A stretch of DNA of 64,000 bases from Pseudoselenomonas ruminantium (GCF_900104055.1 NZ_FNJQ01000004.1:80105-144104), one strand, 5' to 3'; shown: positions 9,750 to 19,040, numbered from the stretch's first letter. Notes: generated from the sequence alone by a model not told the origin. A program made the numbers and translations.

Positions 9750-10162
9750 AGCGATACATGTCCCTGGATATTGGGGATCGGACGGTGGGTATTGCCGTCA
9801 GTGATTTATTAGGATTGACCGCGCAGGGTGTTGAAACCATCCGCCGGGGAGAGCTCGAAGCAGATCTTAATCGTCTGGACGAACTGATTGCCCAGTATGA
9901 AGTGGATGAACTGGTTTCGGGCTATCCGAAGAATATGAATGGCACGGAAGGCGAGCGCTGTCAGATTGTCAAGGATTTTATGGCCGAGGTCAGCAAGCGC
10001 CATCCGGATCTGCCGGTGCATTTCTGGGATGAGCGGCTGTCGACGGTAGCGGCCACCCGCTCCCTGATTGAAGCCGATGTGTCCCGCAAGAAGCGGCGCA
10101 AGGTCATCGACAAGATGGCGGCTGTATTTATCCTGCAAGGCTGGCTTGACAGTCTTCATTGA
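9746..10162 (+). CDS. ruvX: Holliday junction resolvase-like protein RuvX (YqgF)
   Basis: A 138-aa RNase H-fold nuclease. It has the N-terminal [14 protein letters not shown] strand with the first catalytic Asp, and a [10 protein letters not shown] motif with the second acidic pair. Homologues act in 16S rRNA 5'-end maturation or resolve Holliday junctions. Translation is coupled to ireB through the ATGA overlap. Confidence 0.94.
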   Translation: MKRYMSLDIGDRTVGIAVSDLLGLTAQGVETIRRGELEADLNRLDELIAQYEVDELVSGYPKNMNGTEGERCQIVKDFMAEVSKRHPDLPVHFWDERLSTVAATRSLIEADVSRKKRRKVIDKMAAVFILQGWLDSLH

Positions 10163-10207
10163 GATAGGATAAAATAAATTATTGATAAAATTCAAGAGGT
10201 GAAGAAA

Positions 10208-10537
10208 ATGGCACATAAAGAAGATATGCAGGATGAAGAGGGCGTAGTTGTTGTCATGACTGATGAGGAAGGCAACGAATACTATTACGAGGAAGAGATG
10301 ATCATTCCCGTAGGCGACGATAAGTATGCACTGCTGATTGGCATCCATAACGATGAAGATGGTCATGACCACTGCGGTTGCGGCTGTGGCTGCGAAGATG
10401 AGGAAGAAGATGTCATCATCGCAAAAATCGTCAAAGGCGAAGATGGCGAAGACGAGTATGTTGAGCCTACCGATGAGGAATTCGAGGCGGTACAGAAAGC
10501 CTACGATGCTCTGGTTGAGGAATCCGAACAGGAGTAA
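10208..10537 (+). CDS. DUF1292 domain protein (YrzB-like)
   Basis: A very acidic 109-aa protein of unknown role that always travels between ruvX and mltG in Firmicutes. A Cys/His cluster DHCGCGCGCED in the middle could bind metal and is richer than in B. subtilis YrzB. The ATG at 10208 follows AAGAGGTGAAGAAA; the upstream in-frame GTG is part of that ribosome site. A terminator follows. Confidence 0.88.
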   Translation: MAHKEDMQDEEGVVVVMTDEEGNEYYYEEEMIIPVGDDKYALLIGIHNDEDGHDHCGCGCGCEDEEEDVIIAKIVKGEDGEDEYVEPTDEEFEAVQKAYDALVEESEQE

Positions 10538-10548
10538 ATAGGTTGAAG

Positions 10549-10579
10549 CTGCCATTCAGTTTACGGATGGCAGTTTTTT
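10549..10579 (+). terminator. Terminator after the DUF1292 gene
   Basis: CTGCCAT (10549-10555) pairs with ATGGCAG (10567-10573) and is followed by TTTTTT. Confidence 0.8.
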
Positions 10580-10613
10580 AATTGGCAAAAAGATATGACG
10601 GGGAGATGTTGGT

Positions 10614-11747
10614 GTGGGGGATTTGCTTTCCAAGATAGGAGAGTTCAAGGACAAACTGGGTAAATGGCTGAGTGGTGAGGATGTGTCACTGGGAAACATC
10701 CATGATGGGCTCAAAGGCAGCAAGTCATGGATCAAATCCCTGACCTGGAAACATTGGGCGGCGGCTGCCATTTCGTTTATGCTGGTGATTGCCCTGATGA
10801 CGGCGGCTTTTTTAGGCATGGATGATAAAGCTGCCCCAAAGGATCTGGATCCCAATCAGACGATTTTCGTATCGGTGAAACAGGGCATGAGCGCCAGCGA
10901 TATTGGCGATGAATTGGTCAAGCATGGTGTCATTACCAATAAGAAGACCTTTTGGCTGAAGGTCAAGAAAAGTGATGCGGCCGACAAGTTCAAGTCCGGG
11001 ACCTATGCATTCAAGCCTAATACGCCGCCGGAGGAAATCATCGCCAAACTGGTAGCCGGGGAAACAACCCAGGTGAAGTTCACCATTCCGGAAGGTTTTG
11101 GCGTCAAGGAAATCGCCAAGCGGCTCAGCGATGAAGGTCTGGTCGATGAGGATGAGTTCCTGCGCAAGGCCAAGGATTTTGCACCCTATAGCTATATCAA
11201 GCGGGATAAGGACATCCGTTATGCTTGCGAGGGATTCCTGTTTCCCGATACTTATTTGCTCCATGAAGATCCGTCTGTCGATGGCATCCTGAAGATGATG
11301 GCTGAGGATATGGATAACCGCTTGACGCCGAAAATGCGGCAGCGGGCGGCAGAGCTCAATCTGTCCATCCATGAACTGATCACGATGGCTTCGTTGGTGG
11401 AAAAAGAAGCCATGTATGCTGAGGACCGGCCCATTATCGCGCAGGTATTCTTCAAACGTCTGCAGATTGGTATGCCCCTGCAGACGGACACAACGATTCA
11501 GTATCTCCTTGATGCACCCAAAGAAGATGTGAGCATCAAGGACACGAAGATTGAATCCCCTTATAATACCTATCAGATAAAGGGACTGCCCCCAGGGCCA
11601 GTGGCCAGCCCGGGCATGGCGGCTATCGAAGCCGTGCTTTACCCGGCTGATACGGACTATCTCTATTTCGTAGCAGACCGTCAGGGACATAATCATTATT
11701 CAAAGACGTACGCAGAACACCAAAAAATAGTAGATGAAGTAAGATAA
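10614..11747 (+). CDS. mltG: Endolytic murein transglycosylase MltG (YceG-like)
   Basis: Inner-membrane lytic transglycosylase that cuts nascent glycan strands and helps set their length. The 377-aa protein has a cytoplasmic N-terminus of about 47 residues, one membrane helix at about 48-68, a LysM-like region, and the YceG catalytic domain. The active-site signature is VEKE at 262-265, with the downstream loop QTDTTIQY. GTG at 10614 is the start (GGGGAGATG upstream). A family of hairpin repeats follows the stop. Confidence 0.93.
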   Translation: MGDLLSKIGEFKDKLGKWLSGEDVSLGNIHDGLKGSKSWIKSLTWKHWAAAAISFMLVIALMTAAFLGMDDKAAPKDLDPNQTIFVSVKQGMSASDIGDELVKHGVITNKKTFWLKVKKSDAADKFKSGTYAFKPNTPPEEIIAKLVAGETTQVKFTIPEGFGVKEIAKRLSDEGLVDEDEFLRKAKDFAPYSYIKRDKDIRYACEGFLFPDTYLLHEDPSVDGILKMMAEDMDNRLTPKMRQRAAELNLSIHELITMASLVEKEAMYAEDRPIIAQVFFKRLQIGMPLQTDTTIQYLLDAPKEDVSIKDTKIESPYNTYQIKGLPPGPVASPGMAAIEAVLYPADTDYLYFVADRQGHNHYSKTYAEHQKIVDEVR

Positions 11748-11748
11748 G

Positions 11749-11788
11749 CCTTCCCCTTGAGGGGAAGGTGTCAGTCCTTGGACTGACA
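11749..11788. repeat. Double-hairpin intergenic repeat
   Basis: Two adjacent perfect hairpins lie between mltG and trmR: CCTTCCCC-TTGA-GGGGAAGG (11749-11768) and TGTCAGTCC-TT-GGACTGACA (11769-11788). There is no T tract, so it is unlike a terminator and more like a palindromic repeat unit. The annotated start of trmR falls on its 3' half. Confidence 0.6.
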
Positions 11789-12400
11789 GATGAGGTGGAA
11801 GGATTTTTGGAAACTTTATTACGGGAGATGGAGGACTTCGCCGCCCTTCATCATGTTCCCATCATCAATGAGCGCGGGCGGCAGGCCTTCCTGCAGGTGG
11901 TGCAGAAAGCACAGCCGCACCGTGTACTCGAAATCGGCACGGCCATTGGCTATTCCAGTCTCTTGCTGGCCATGAATGGTGCCGAGGATATTGCTATCAC
12001 GACATTGGAGCTGAGTGACGAACGAATCAGGACGGCACAAGGCTATATTGACCGGTCAGCTTATGCTGACCGGATTCGCATTATCGGCGGTGATGCGGCA
12101 GAAAATCTGACCAAACTCCAGTTGACCGGTCAAAAATTTGACTTTGTCTTCATTGACGCGGCCAAAGGTCAGTATGTGGACTATTTCCACAAGATACAGC
12201 CCATGCTGACGGATAACGCCACGATACTGGCGGACAATGTCCTGTTTCGGGGCTATGTCAAGGGCGATGTGCCCACGCCGCGGCGCTTCAAGACGATTGT
12301 CAAACGGCTGCGGGAATATATCGGGTTGGTCAGCCAGCCGCCCTATGTAACGGAAATATTGGAAAACGGCGATGGTCTCGCCGTAACGAGGAGAGTTTGA
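11768..12400 (+). CDS. trmR: tRNA 5-hydroxyuridine O-methyltransferase TrmR-like
   Basis: SAM-dependent methyltransferase of the COMT-like type 3 family, 210 aa at most. VLEIGTAIGYSS is the SAM-binding loop and DFVFIDAAKGQY carries the metal-binding Asp. In B. subtilis the gene at this position (yrrM) is TrmR, which methylates ho5U34 of tRNA to mo5U; the next gene here makes that ho5U. The start is unclear: GTG 11768 lies in a hairpin repeat, and GTG 11795 or TTG 11807 are alternatives without a strong ribosome site. It abuts trhP with no gap. Confidence 0.85.
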   Translation: MSVLGLTDEVEGFLETLLREMEDFAALHHVPIINERGRQAFLQVVQKAQPHRVLEIGTAIGYSSLLLAMNGAEDIAITTLELSDERIRTAQGYIDRSAYADRIRIIGGDAAENLTKLQLTGQKFDFVFIDAAKGQYVDYFHKIQPMLTDNATILADNVLFRGYVKGDVPTPRRFKTIVKRLREYIGLVSQPPYVTEILENGDGLAVTRRV

Positions 12401-13633
12401 ATGTTGAAGAAACCTGAACTCCTTGCGCCGGCAGGGAATCTGGAAAAGATGAAGATGGCGGTGCTCTATGGTGCCGATGCGGTTTATCTGGGCGGCAAGG
12501 CCTTTGGCTTGCGGGCCTTTGGCGGCAATTTCACCTATGAGGAACTGAAGGAAGCCGTGGATTTTGCCCATGTCCGCGGCAAGAAAGTCTATGTGACGGT
12601 CAATATCTTCCCGCATAACGGCGATATTGGGAAACTGCCGGATTATCTGCGTTATCTGCAGGAAATCCAGGTGGATGCCCTGCTCGTAGCGGATTTGGGC
12701 GTGTTTACCATGTGCCGCAAGCTGATTCCGGATATGGAACTCCATATCAGCACGCAGGCCAATAACACCAACTGGGCGACAGTCAATGCCTGGAAGGACC
12801 TCGGTGCCAAGCGCGTGGTGCTGGCGCGGGAAATGAGTCTCAATGAGATTCGCGAGATTCGCGAAAAATGCGATGTAGACCTGGAAATGTTCATGCATGG
12901 GGCCATGTGCATATCTTATTCGGGGCGCTGCCTGCTGTCCAATTACTTCACAGGCCGTGACTCCAACCGGGGCAGTTGTGCCCAGTCCTGCCGCTGGAAG
13001 TATGCGCTCGTGGAAGAAACGAGACCGGGCAAGTATTTCCCGATTGAGGAGGACGAGCGGGGCACCTATATCATGAACTCCAAAGATATGTGCCTGATGC
13101 CGCATATCCAGGACGTGATTGAAAGCGGCGTGGACAGTCTCAAGATTGAAGGCCGCATGAAGAGCGTGCACTATGCCGCCAGCGTGACCAAGGCTTACCG
13201 TCTGGCCATCGACAGCTACTTTGCCGATCCGGAGCATTTCACGGTCCAGCAGGAATGGATGGACGAACTCGAAAAGGTTTCCCATCGGGCGTACACAACA
13301 GGTTTCTACTACCATCAGCCGGATGCGGATGATCAGATCTACGGCAAGACTTCTTATGACCAGACCTCAGATTTCGTGGGGCTCGTGCGTTCCTATGATC
13401 CGGCAACGGGGTATGCGGTGGTCGAACAGCGCAACAATATGAAAGTGGGCCAGGAAATCGAAGTATTCCAGCCCACGGGGCCGCTCTACCGGCAGAAGAT
13501 TACCTCGATGATTGACAACGAGACCAATGAGGAAATCTCTGTGGCCCCGCACCCCCAGCAGATTATCCGCATGAAGATGGAACAGCCGGTGGAAGAATAC
13601 ACGATTTTGCGGCGGGATATTGTAAATAAATAG
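12401..13633 (+). CDS. trhP: U32-family tRNA uridine-34 hydroxylase TrhP-like
   Basis: The 410-aa protein has the peptidase U32 signature EMFMHGAMCISYSGRCLLSN and further Cys residues in GSCAQSCRWKY. Despite the peptidase name, E. coli YegQ and B. subtilis YrrN/YrrO hydroxylate U34 of tRNA in a prephenate-dependent reaction. B. subtilis uses two subunits; only one gene is present here, as in E. coli. Its ATG directly follows the trmR stop, so both modification enzymes are co-translated. Confidence 0.88.
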   Translation: MLKKPELLAPAGNLEKMKMAVLYGADAVYLGGKAFGLRAFGGNFTYEELKEAVDFAHVRGKKVYVTVNIFPHNGDIGKLPDYLRYLQEIQVDALLVADLGVFTMCRKLIPDMELHISTQANNTNWATVNAWKDLGAKRVVLAREMSLNEIREIREKCDVDLEMFMHGAMCISYSGRCLLSNYFTGRDSNRGSCAQSCRWKYALVEETRPGKYFPIEEDERGTYIMNSKDMCLMPHIQDVIESGVDSLKIEGRMKSVHYAASVTKAYRLAIDSYFADPEHFTVQQEWMDELEKVSHRAYTTGFYYHQPDADDQIYGKTSYDQTSDFVGLVRSYDPATGYAVVEQRNNMKVGQEIEVFQPTGPLYRQKITSMIDNETNEEISVAPHPQQIIRMKMEQPVEEYTILRRDIVNK

Positions 13634-13640
13634 GCTTTTG

Positions 13641-13669
13641 TTTACAAATGTTGATGGAAATAGTACAAT
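13641..13669 (+). promoter_or_regulatory. Promoter of the acylphosphatase-aroQ operon
   Basis: TTTACA (13641-13646), a 17-base spacer and TACAAT (13664-13669), located 45 bases upstream of the acylphosphatase start. Confidence 0.65.
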
Positions 13670-13714
13670 ATAAGCTGTAATTTGTAATATCGCATTTTGA
13701 GGAGGGTAATTATC

Positions 13715-13996
13715 ATGGCAGATTTGGTTCGTTATTTTGGCACGGCAACAGGCAGAGTGCAGGGCGTGGGTTTCCGCATGTTTGTGCAGCAGAATGCTTT
13801 GGAACTGGGCATCACGGGCTGGGTGAAGAATATGGACGATGGCACGGTGACCATGGAAGTGCAGGGCACCCAGGAGGCCATTGACCGGCTCGAAGCCATT
13901 ATCCGCGAGGGCAATTACTTTATCAAGGTGCAGAGCTTCGGGCTGGAAGTCCGGGATGTGATTGCCATGGAACGGCGTTTTGACATTCGTTACTGA
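13715..13996 (+). CDS. acyP: Acylphosphatase
   Basis: A 93-aa alpha/beta enzyme that hydrolyses carboxyl-phosphate bonds. Both signature motifs are present: GRVQGVGFR with the catalytic Arg, and [11 protein letters not shown] with the catalytic Asn. GAGGAGGG is well placed before ATG 13715; upstream in-frame codons lack a site. It lies 11 bases before aroQ. Confidence 0.94.
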   Translation: MADLVRYFGTATGRVQGVGFRMFVQQNALELGITGWVKNMDDGTVTMEVQGTQEAIDRLEAIIREGNYFIKVQSFGLEVRDVIAMERRFDIRY

Positions 13997-14007
13997 GGAG
14001 GCTGTGC

Positions 14008-14445
14008 ATGCGCAAGGTTTTGGTTTTAAATGGTCCGAATCTCAATCTGCTGGGCACCCGTGAGCCGGAGATTTACGGCAGCACTACGCTAAAGGACATT
14101 GAGGAAATGCTGCAGAAACGGGGCAAAGAAGCTGGCATTGAGGTGGATTGCTTCCAGTCCAATCATGAGGGTGTGCTCGTGGATAAGATCCAGGCGGCCC
14201 GGGGTGTGTATGATTACATCATCTTCAATGCGGCGGCGTTTACGCATTACAGCATAGCCCTGCGGGATGCGATTGCGGCGGTGGAAGTGCCTCTGATTGA
14301 GGTGCATATCTCCAATATCCATAAGCGGGAGGAGTTCCGGCATAATTCAGTGTTGGCGCCTGTGGCGATGGGGCAGATATGCGGACTTGGGGTTGAGAGC
14401 TACCTGGCAGCTCTCGAGGCCATTATTTACAAGTTAAAAAGCTAA
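14008..14445 (+). CDS. aroQ: Type II 3-dehydroquinate dehydratase
   Basis: Third step of the shikimate pathway. The 145-aa dodecameric type II enzyme has [16 protein letters not shown] with the catalytic Tyr, the lid Arg, [15 protein letters not shown], and [16 protein letters not shown] with the catalytic His. It is co-transcribed with acylphosphatase. Confidence 0.96.
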   Translation: MRKVLVLNGPNLNLLGTREPEIYGSTTLKDIEEMLQKRGKEAGIEVDCFQSNHEGVLVDKIQAARGVYDYIIFNAAAFTHYSIALRDAIAAVEVPLIEVHISNIHKREEFRHNSVLAPVAMGQICGLGVESYLAALEAIIYKLKS

Positions 14446-14447
14446 AT

Positions 14448-14543
14448 GTACTTTTCTTTGGTGCAAAGAAAAGTACCAAAAGAAACTGCGACCTGAAATC
14501 CCATCCGGGGATTTACGGTCGCGAGCGCCCGTCCTTGGGCGCT
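14448..14543. repeat. Triple-hairpin intergenic repeat
   Basis: Three hairpins fill the gap after aroQ. The first is perfect, with 13-bp arms GTACTTTTCTTTG/CAAAGAAAAGTAC. The second is 15 bp with two mismatches (GCGACCTGAAATCCC, 14488-14522). The third is AGCGCCC/GGGCGCT (14524-14543). With no T tract it looks like a mobile palindromic repeat rather than a terminator. Confidence 0.6.
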
Positions 14544-14579
14544 AGGATTTGCAGTATTTTTATAGGAGTTGACCCAGTT

Positions 14580-15659
14580 ATGAAAGACAGTCGGTTACAG
14601 GCATTGCGTGCTTTGCTAAATGAAAAAGGTTTGGATGCAGTTATCATTACGAAATATGTGAATTTGCATTATTTCAGCGGGTTCCGTGGTGATGATACTA
14701 CATTGGTAATTGGCAAGAATGATGCGATGCTGATTACGGACAGCCGGTATACGGAGCAGGCTGGGCAGCAGGCGCCGTTGTTTGAGATTGTGGAGCAGAA
14801 GGATGGTCTGCTCTCTAAGACGGCGGAGTGCGTGAAGAAGATTGGCGCGAAGAAGGTCGGGTTTGAGGGCAATGCCCTGATCTATGACTATTATGAAAAG
14901 CTCGGTGAGCTTTTGGATGGCTGTGAGTTCAAGACGCCGCTCAAGCTGGATACCCTGCGCCAGATTAAGGATGCGGAGGAGATTGCCAATATCCGTAAGG
15001 CCTGTGAGATTGTGGATATTGCCTTTGCCGATATGCTGACCTATATCCGTCCGGGCATGACGGAGGTGCAGGCAGCGGCGCATCTGGAAAACTGCATGCG
15101 GGAGAATGGTTCGGAAGGGCCGTCCTTCACGACCATCATGGCTTCCGGCGTGCGTGGCAGTCTGCCGCATGGTATCGCTACGGACAAGGTCATCAATGAG
15201 GGCGAATTCCTGACCATGGACTTCGGTGCGTTCTTTGGCGGCTATGCTTCGGATATCACGCGTACCATCTGCATCGGCAAGGCCGATGAGAAACAGCGCA
15301 AGATCTACAAGGCCGTACTGGAATCCCAGCTGCTGGGCCTCAATAAGATCAAGCCGGGCGTGTCCGGCAAGTCCGTCCATGAAGCGGTGCGGGCTAATCT
15401 GGAAAAATACGACCTTGCGCAGTATTTCGGTCATGGCCTGGGCCATAGCTTAGGTCTGGAAATCCATGAGGAACCGCGCCTGTCACCGAAGAGCACCTGT
15501 GAGGCTCTGCAGCCAGGCATGCTTGTGACGGATGAACCGGGTGTATATCTGCCGGGCTGGGGCGGTCTGCGTATCGAAGATACGGTTTTGGTGACGGAAA
15601 CAGGCTGCGAGCCTTTGACCAAAGCACCGAAGGAACTGATTGAGGTAGGTGTGCGCTGA
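14580..15659 (+). CDS. Xaa-Pro aminopeptidase (M24B creatinase fold)
   Basis: The 359-aa metallopeptidase removes N-terminal residues before proline. Its N-terminal creatinase domain opens with LRALLNEKGLDAVIITKYVN. The pita-bread domain carries the metal ligands: Asp pair in TMDFGAFFGGYASDITRT, His in GHGLGHSLGLEIHE, and Glu in DEPGVY and RIEDTV. TAGGAG lies 12 bases before ATG 14580. It ends in a one-base overlap with the SIMPL gene. Confidence 0.93.
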   Translation: MKDSRLQALRALLNEKGLDAVIITKYVNLHYFSGFRGDDTTLVIGKNDAMLITDSRYTEQAGQQAPLFEIVEQKDGLLSKTAECVKKIGAKKVGFEGNALIYDYYEKLGELLDGCEFKTPLKLDTLRQIKDAEEIANIRKACEIVDIAFADMLTYIRPGMTEVQAAAHLENCMRENGSEGPSFTTIMASGVRGSLPHGIATDKVINEGEFLTMDFGAFFGGYASDITRTICIGKADEKQRKIYKAVLESQLLGLNKIKPGVSGKSVHEAVRANLEKYDLAQYFGHGLGHSLGLEIHEEPRLSPKSTCEALQPGMLVTDEPGVYLPGWGGLRIEDTVLVTETGCEPLTKAPKELIEVGVR

Positions 15660-16360
15660 TGAAGATTTTTCGTTTGCTGACCGCAGCTATGTTGGTCGTG
15701 GCGCTTTGCTCTGCTACCGCTTTGGCTGCCGAGGAATTGCCGGTCCTGTCGGTGGATGGCCGGGGAAGCGCGTCGATTGCGCCGGATCAGGCGGTCCTGG
15801 TTGTGGGCGTTACATCCCATGCTCATAGTGCCAATCAGGCGCAGGCAGAAAATGCCCAAAAGTCAGCCGCTATCGTGCAGGCGTTGAAGCAGTTGGGCGT
15901 TGCCGGTAATGATATTAAAAGCCAGAATTTTTCCTTCCGCCCGGACTATCGGACCGATGAAAAGCACCGCAATGAGATAACGGGCTATACGGCGAATCAT
16001 GCGTTGCAGATCAAGGTCCGGGATATTGCCAAGGCAGGGAAAATCGTGGATGCTGCCCTGCAGGCAGGTGCTAATGAGGTGAACTCCCTGCGCTTTTCCG
16101 TCAGCAACCAGGAACAGGTGCGGCGGGAGGCTTTGAATAAGGCCATTGCCGATGCCCGCAGCAAGGCGAATATCATCGCCAGCGGCTTAGGGCGGCAGAT
16201 TGTCGGCATCAAGACCGTGGCGGAAAGCACCGGTTATATCGAGGCTCGTTCTTATAACGGGGATATGTTGATGGCTTCCAAAGCCGCGGCAACGAACATC
16301 GAACCGGGCATGATTTCCCTAGATGCAAATGTGCATATTGAGTATCTTTTAAGCAAGTGA
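15659..16360 (+). CDS. SIMPL domain (DUF541) secreted protein
   Basis: A 233-aa exported protein with a clear signal peptide (hydrophobic core LLTAAMLVVALCSATALA, cleavage about residue 24). The DUF541/SIMPL fold follows; members such as E. coli YggE are linked to oxidative stress and cell-envelope functions. DARSKANIIASGLGRQIVGI is the family signature. Its ATG overlaps the previous stop by one base, so the two genes are translationally coupled. Confidence 0.9.
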   Translation: MKIFRLLTAAMLVVALCSATALAAEELPVLSVDGRGSASIAPDQAVLVVGVTSHAHSANQAQAENAQKSAAIVQALKQLGVAGNDIKSQNFSFRPDYRTDEKHRNEITGYTANHALQIKVRDIAKAGKIVDAALQAGANEVNSLRFSVSNQEQVRREALNKAIADARSKANIIASGLGRQIVGIKTVAESTGYIEARSYNGDMLMASKAAATNIEPGMISLDANVHIEYLLSK

Positions 16361-16498
16361 TTTTTTATCAGCCTCTTTCGTGACCAATATCAATGGCCAG
16401 AGAAGGGGCTGTTTTCTGTTTATCACGAATAATTTTATGCCGGCGGCAGGAAAAATGCGGGCGAGGAGAGAAATTTCGCAGGTATGGGAGGTGGCTTT

Positions 16499-17473
16499 AT
16501 GTGGAATTTTAAATGGTGCAAACGTGTGGGCCTGGTGCTGGCAATCGGCGGTGCGTTCTTCTTCGGTGGCAGTCGGGCGGGGGCTGAGCCGTCCATGGAC
16601 GGCATGACGGCTTTCCGGGAAGCTTATATGGCCGTGTCGGCCAAGGAAGATAACCGGATATTTCTCGAAAATATCAACTTCCTTGGACCGACTTTTCATG
16701 CCGATATGGATTTCCAGGGACAAGTATTAGATAACGGATTTCTGCGCATGGCAGGGAAAATCAATTGGGGCTTTACCGCTAAAGACATGAATAAGGATAA
16801 TACGGTACAGATGGAGATTCCCTTTTATGTTGAGCACGAGAAAGACAGTCTGGTTCTCTATGGACAGTATGAGCAGAAATGGTACAGGCTGGCAGTACCG
16901 GGGATTCCTGCAGAACTGACGAAATCTTTGAAGTCCACCAATGTGCAGGATTTGACGGAAGCCATGACGGTGGTGAAAGCGGTGACCATCCTCAAAGAAG
17001 ATGAGAAACAACGGAGTATGAACATCCTGCTGGATGGAGCGAAAGTCGCAGATTTGCTGGTGAAATACAGCAAAGATGACAGGCTCAAGACCACCCCACA
17101 GGAAGAGAAAGAGCAGCAGGAAATCATGCAGCGTCTGTCTGCGGTATTGAAGCAGAAAGATGTGCCGATAAGCTGGACCGTAGACAAGGAAAACTGGCGT
17201 ACGGTGACCGTCGGGATGGATTTCACCGATATCATGCGGAGCTATGCCCAGAGCATGCTGAAGGATGCGGCGGAAGGCAGGACTTCGGTGAAGGACGATG
17301 ACCGGGAATTCCTGGAGGCGTTAGGCTATTACAGCGAATTGCATGCTTATACGACCTATATGGGCGTAGAGAAAAAGAGCCTGACCGTTCCGGAGGAAGT
17401 GCGCAAAACTGCCACGGATGTGAATTTCTTTGCCGGTCTGCAACCGGAAGTAGCTTCGTCTGTAACGAAATAA
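16499..17473 (+). CDS. Secreted protein of unknown function
   Basis: A 324-aa protein with a signal peptide (VGLVLAIGGAFFFGGSRAGA, cleavage near residue 29). The mature part is hydrophilic with alternating beta-like and helical segments, and I do not recognise a family. Several DUF-type lipid- or envelope-binding proteins have a similar layout, but nothing decides it. GGGAGGTGG is 5 bases before ATG 16499. This is the last host gene before the prophage. Confidence 0.75.
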   Translation: MWNFKWCKRVGLVLAIGGAFFFGGSRAGAEPSMDGMTAFREAYMAVSAKEDNRIFLENINFLGPTFHADMDFQGQVLDNGFLRMAGKINWGFTAKDMNKDNTVQMEIPFYVEHEKDSLVLYGQYEQKWYRLAVPGIPAELTKSLKSTNVQDLTEAMTVVKAVTILKEDEKQRSMNILLDGAKVADLLVKYSKDDRLKTTPQEEKEQQEIMQRLSAVLKQKDVPISWTVDKENWRTVTVGMDFTDIMRSYAQSMLKDAAEGRTSVKDDDREFLEALGYYSELHAYTTYMGVEKKSLTVPEEVRKTATDVNFFAGLQPEVASSVTK

Positions 17474-17480
17474 AGAATTC

Positions 17481-17516
17481 AGGGCTTGCGAAAAAATTAG
17501 CGCAAGCCCTTTTAAT
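17481..17516 (+). terminator. Terminator at the host/prophage boundary
   Basis: A perfect 10-bp stem AGGGCTTGCG/CGCAAGCCCT (17481-17490, 17501-17510) is followed by TTTAATT. It marks the end of host transcription. Confidence 0.85.
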
Positions 17517-17589
17517 TATGGGCGGTTTTGTGCTAAAATAGGAACCCATTGCCGCAAGCCTTGAAAATAAAGGGCTGACGGGAATGGTG

Positions 17590-17617
17590 GACACGTTTTG
17601 ACAACGCTTTGACAACA
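17590..17617. repeat. Tandem 11-bp repeat near the left attachment region
   Basis: GTTTTGACAAC and GCTTTGACAAC lie side by side (17596-17617), 25 bases from the 3' end of the integrase gene. Short direct repeats here could be arm-type integrase sites. The attL core lies somewhere in 17,517-17,642, but without attR it cannot be fixed. Confidence 0.35.
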
Positions 17618-17642
17618 TAGCCCAAATGCCCGCTGTTTTTGT

Positions 17643-18848
17643 CTATTGGTAGCGAACTATACTTTTCTCGATGATGTTCACGGTAGCCTGTTTCATGGCT
17701 TCGGTATCGTGGGCGTAAAGCTTATTGACCATCGTTGCATCGTGATGACCAAGGCGGGCGGCTATATCGGTCGGCAGTGCTCCATAGGCTGCCAATTCCG
17801 TGGTGTGGGTATGACGGAAACTGTGAGCATTCAGGCCGTATCTCCGCAGCACCCGTGATAAAGCCGGATACTTGATGAAAAGCCCTGTCTGGTCGGTGCA
17901 TACCAGGTCTTTATATACGGCACCTGCAGGGCAATCCTCGGAAACAGGCAAGGAGAATGCCTGCCGATCCTTATCTTCATAGATGAGCTGATAGGCTTCA
18001 CCACGTTTCATGCGGGCGGCTCCTTGTGCCATTTTCCACTTCTTCAATTCGCTGACCAGTTTACTGTCGATGTAAAAATCGCGATAGCTGGATTCAGTCT
18101 TTGGTGATTCAAAGAAGTATACTTGTACCTCACGACAGTTTTGGAGTTGCTGGCGGATGCGGATGGATTTTTTATCCAGGTCAATATCCTGCCATTCAAG
18201 ACCGAGTATTTCGCCGATCCTCGCGCCGGTATGGTAAGCCAGTAGCACCGGTATGCGGTATTTGTGCCCTACAGGAAAATCATTCAGTAGAGATGCAAGC
18301 TGATCCGGCGTGATAATGGTGCGCTTGGTTACTCTGCGCGGGGCTGTTCGTGGCAGTTTGATAGCCAGGGAAGGATTAGAACTGATAAGCTCTGCAGGAT
18401 AGATAGCGTAGTTCAGTGCTGCAGACAGTATCCCTTTTGTGATGGAAAGCGTTCCTCTGGAAAGCCCTCTTTTGGCCAGCTTGGTAATCCATTGGTCAAT
18501 GTACAAGGGACGCAGCTCCTGAATAGCTATACTGCCAATATGGGGAATGATGCGAGCGTCGATAGCAATCTTGTAATTGATGTAGGTGTTGCGTTTGACG
18601 TTTGGCCGGATGGCGTTTTCCAGCCAGCTATGAAGGAAGTCGGCAAGTGTAATCTTTTCGGACACAATGCCGATATTGCCATGCTTCCATGCGACATATG
18701 CTTCCATGCCTGCTTCCTCGGCATCGGCTTCGGTAAGGAAACCGCCCTTGGATACCTGCTTGCGCTTGCCATCAACGATACCAGCTTCAAAAGAGTAGTA
18801 CCATTTTTCTCCGCGTTTGCGGGTTCGGATTGTTGGTGATTTTTTCAT
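17643..18848 (-). CDS. int: Phage tyrosine-family integrase
   Basis: The 401-aa recombinase has an N-terminal arm-binding domain (about 1-65), a SAM-like core-binding domain (66-165) and the catalytic domain. Catalytic residues are Arg210 (TGARIGE), His342-x-x-Arg345 (HSFRH), His368 and Tyr378. The start at 18848 has GAGGAGG 8 bases upstream; a longer reading frame to 18965 lacks a site. It is on the opposite strand to host and lytic genes and faces the host boundary, as expected for the left prophage end. Confidence 0.95.
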   Translation of the reverse strand: MKKSPTIRTRKRGEKWYYSFEAGIVDGKRKQVSKGGFLTEADAEEAGMEAYVAWKHGNIGIVSEKITLADFLHSWLENAIRPNVKRNTYINYKIAIDARIIPHIGSIAIQELRPLYIDQWITKLAKRGLSRGTLSITKGILSAALNYAIYPAELISSNPSLAIKLPRTAPRRVTKRTIITPDQLASLLNDFPVGHKYRIPVLLAYHTGARIGEILGLEWQDIDLDKKSIRIRQQLQNCREVQVYFFESPKTESSYRDFYIDSKLVSELKKWKMAQGAARMKRGEAYQLIYEDKDRQAFSLPVSEDCPAGAVYKDLVCTDQTGLFIKYPALSRVLRRYGLNAHSFRHTHTTELAAYGALPTDIAARLGHHDATMVNKLYAHDTEAMKQATVNIIEKSIVRYQ

Positions 18849-19040
18849 GATGTGCCTCCTCGTTTTCAGAAGGCAAAACCGTGTTGTTGACAAGTGGATA
18901 TATGATGAACGTCTGAGGGTGCAGCCCCAGACGGAACATCCAAAAATTTTTTGATTGTGGGACAAGGCTCGCGGAAAGCTATATTATGATTATAGGCTGT
19001 TCTCCACAAGCCGTCCGGTTTGTTGGTGTTACATGAGGAA

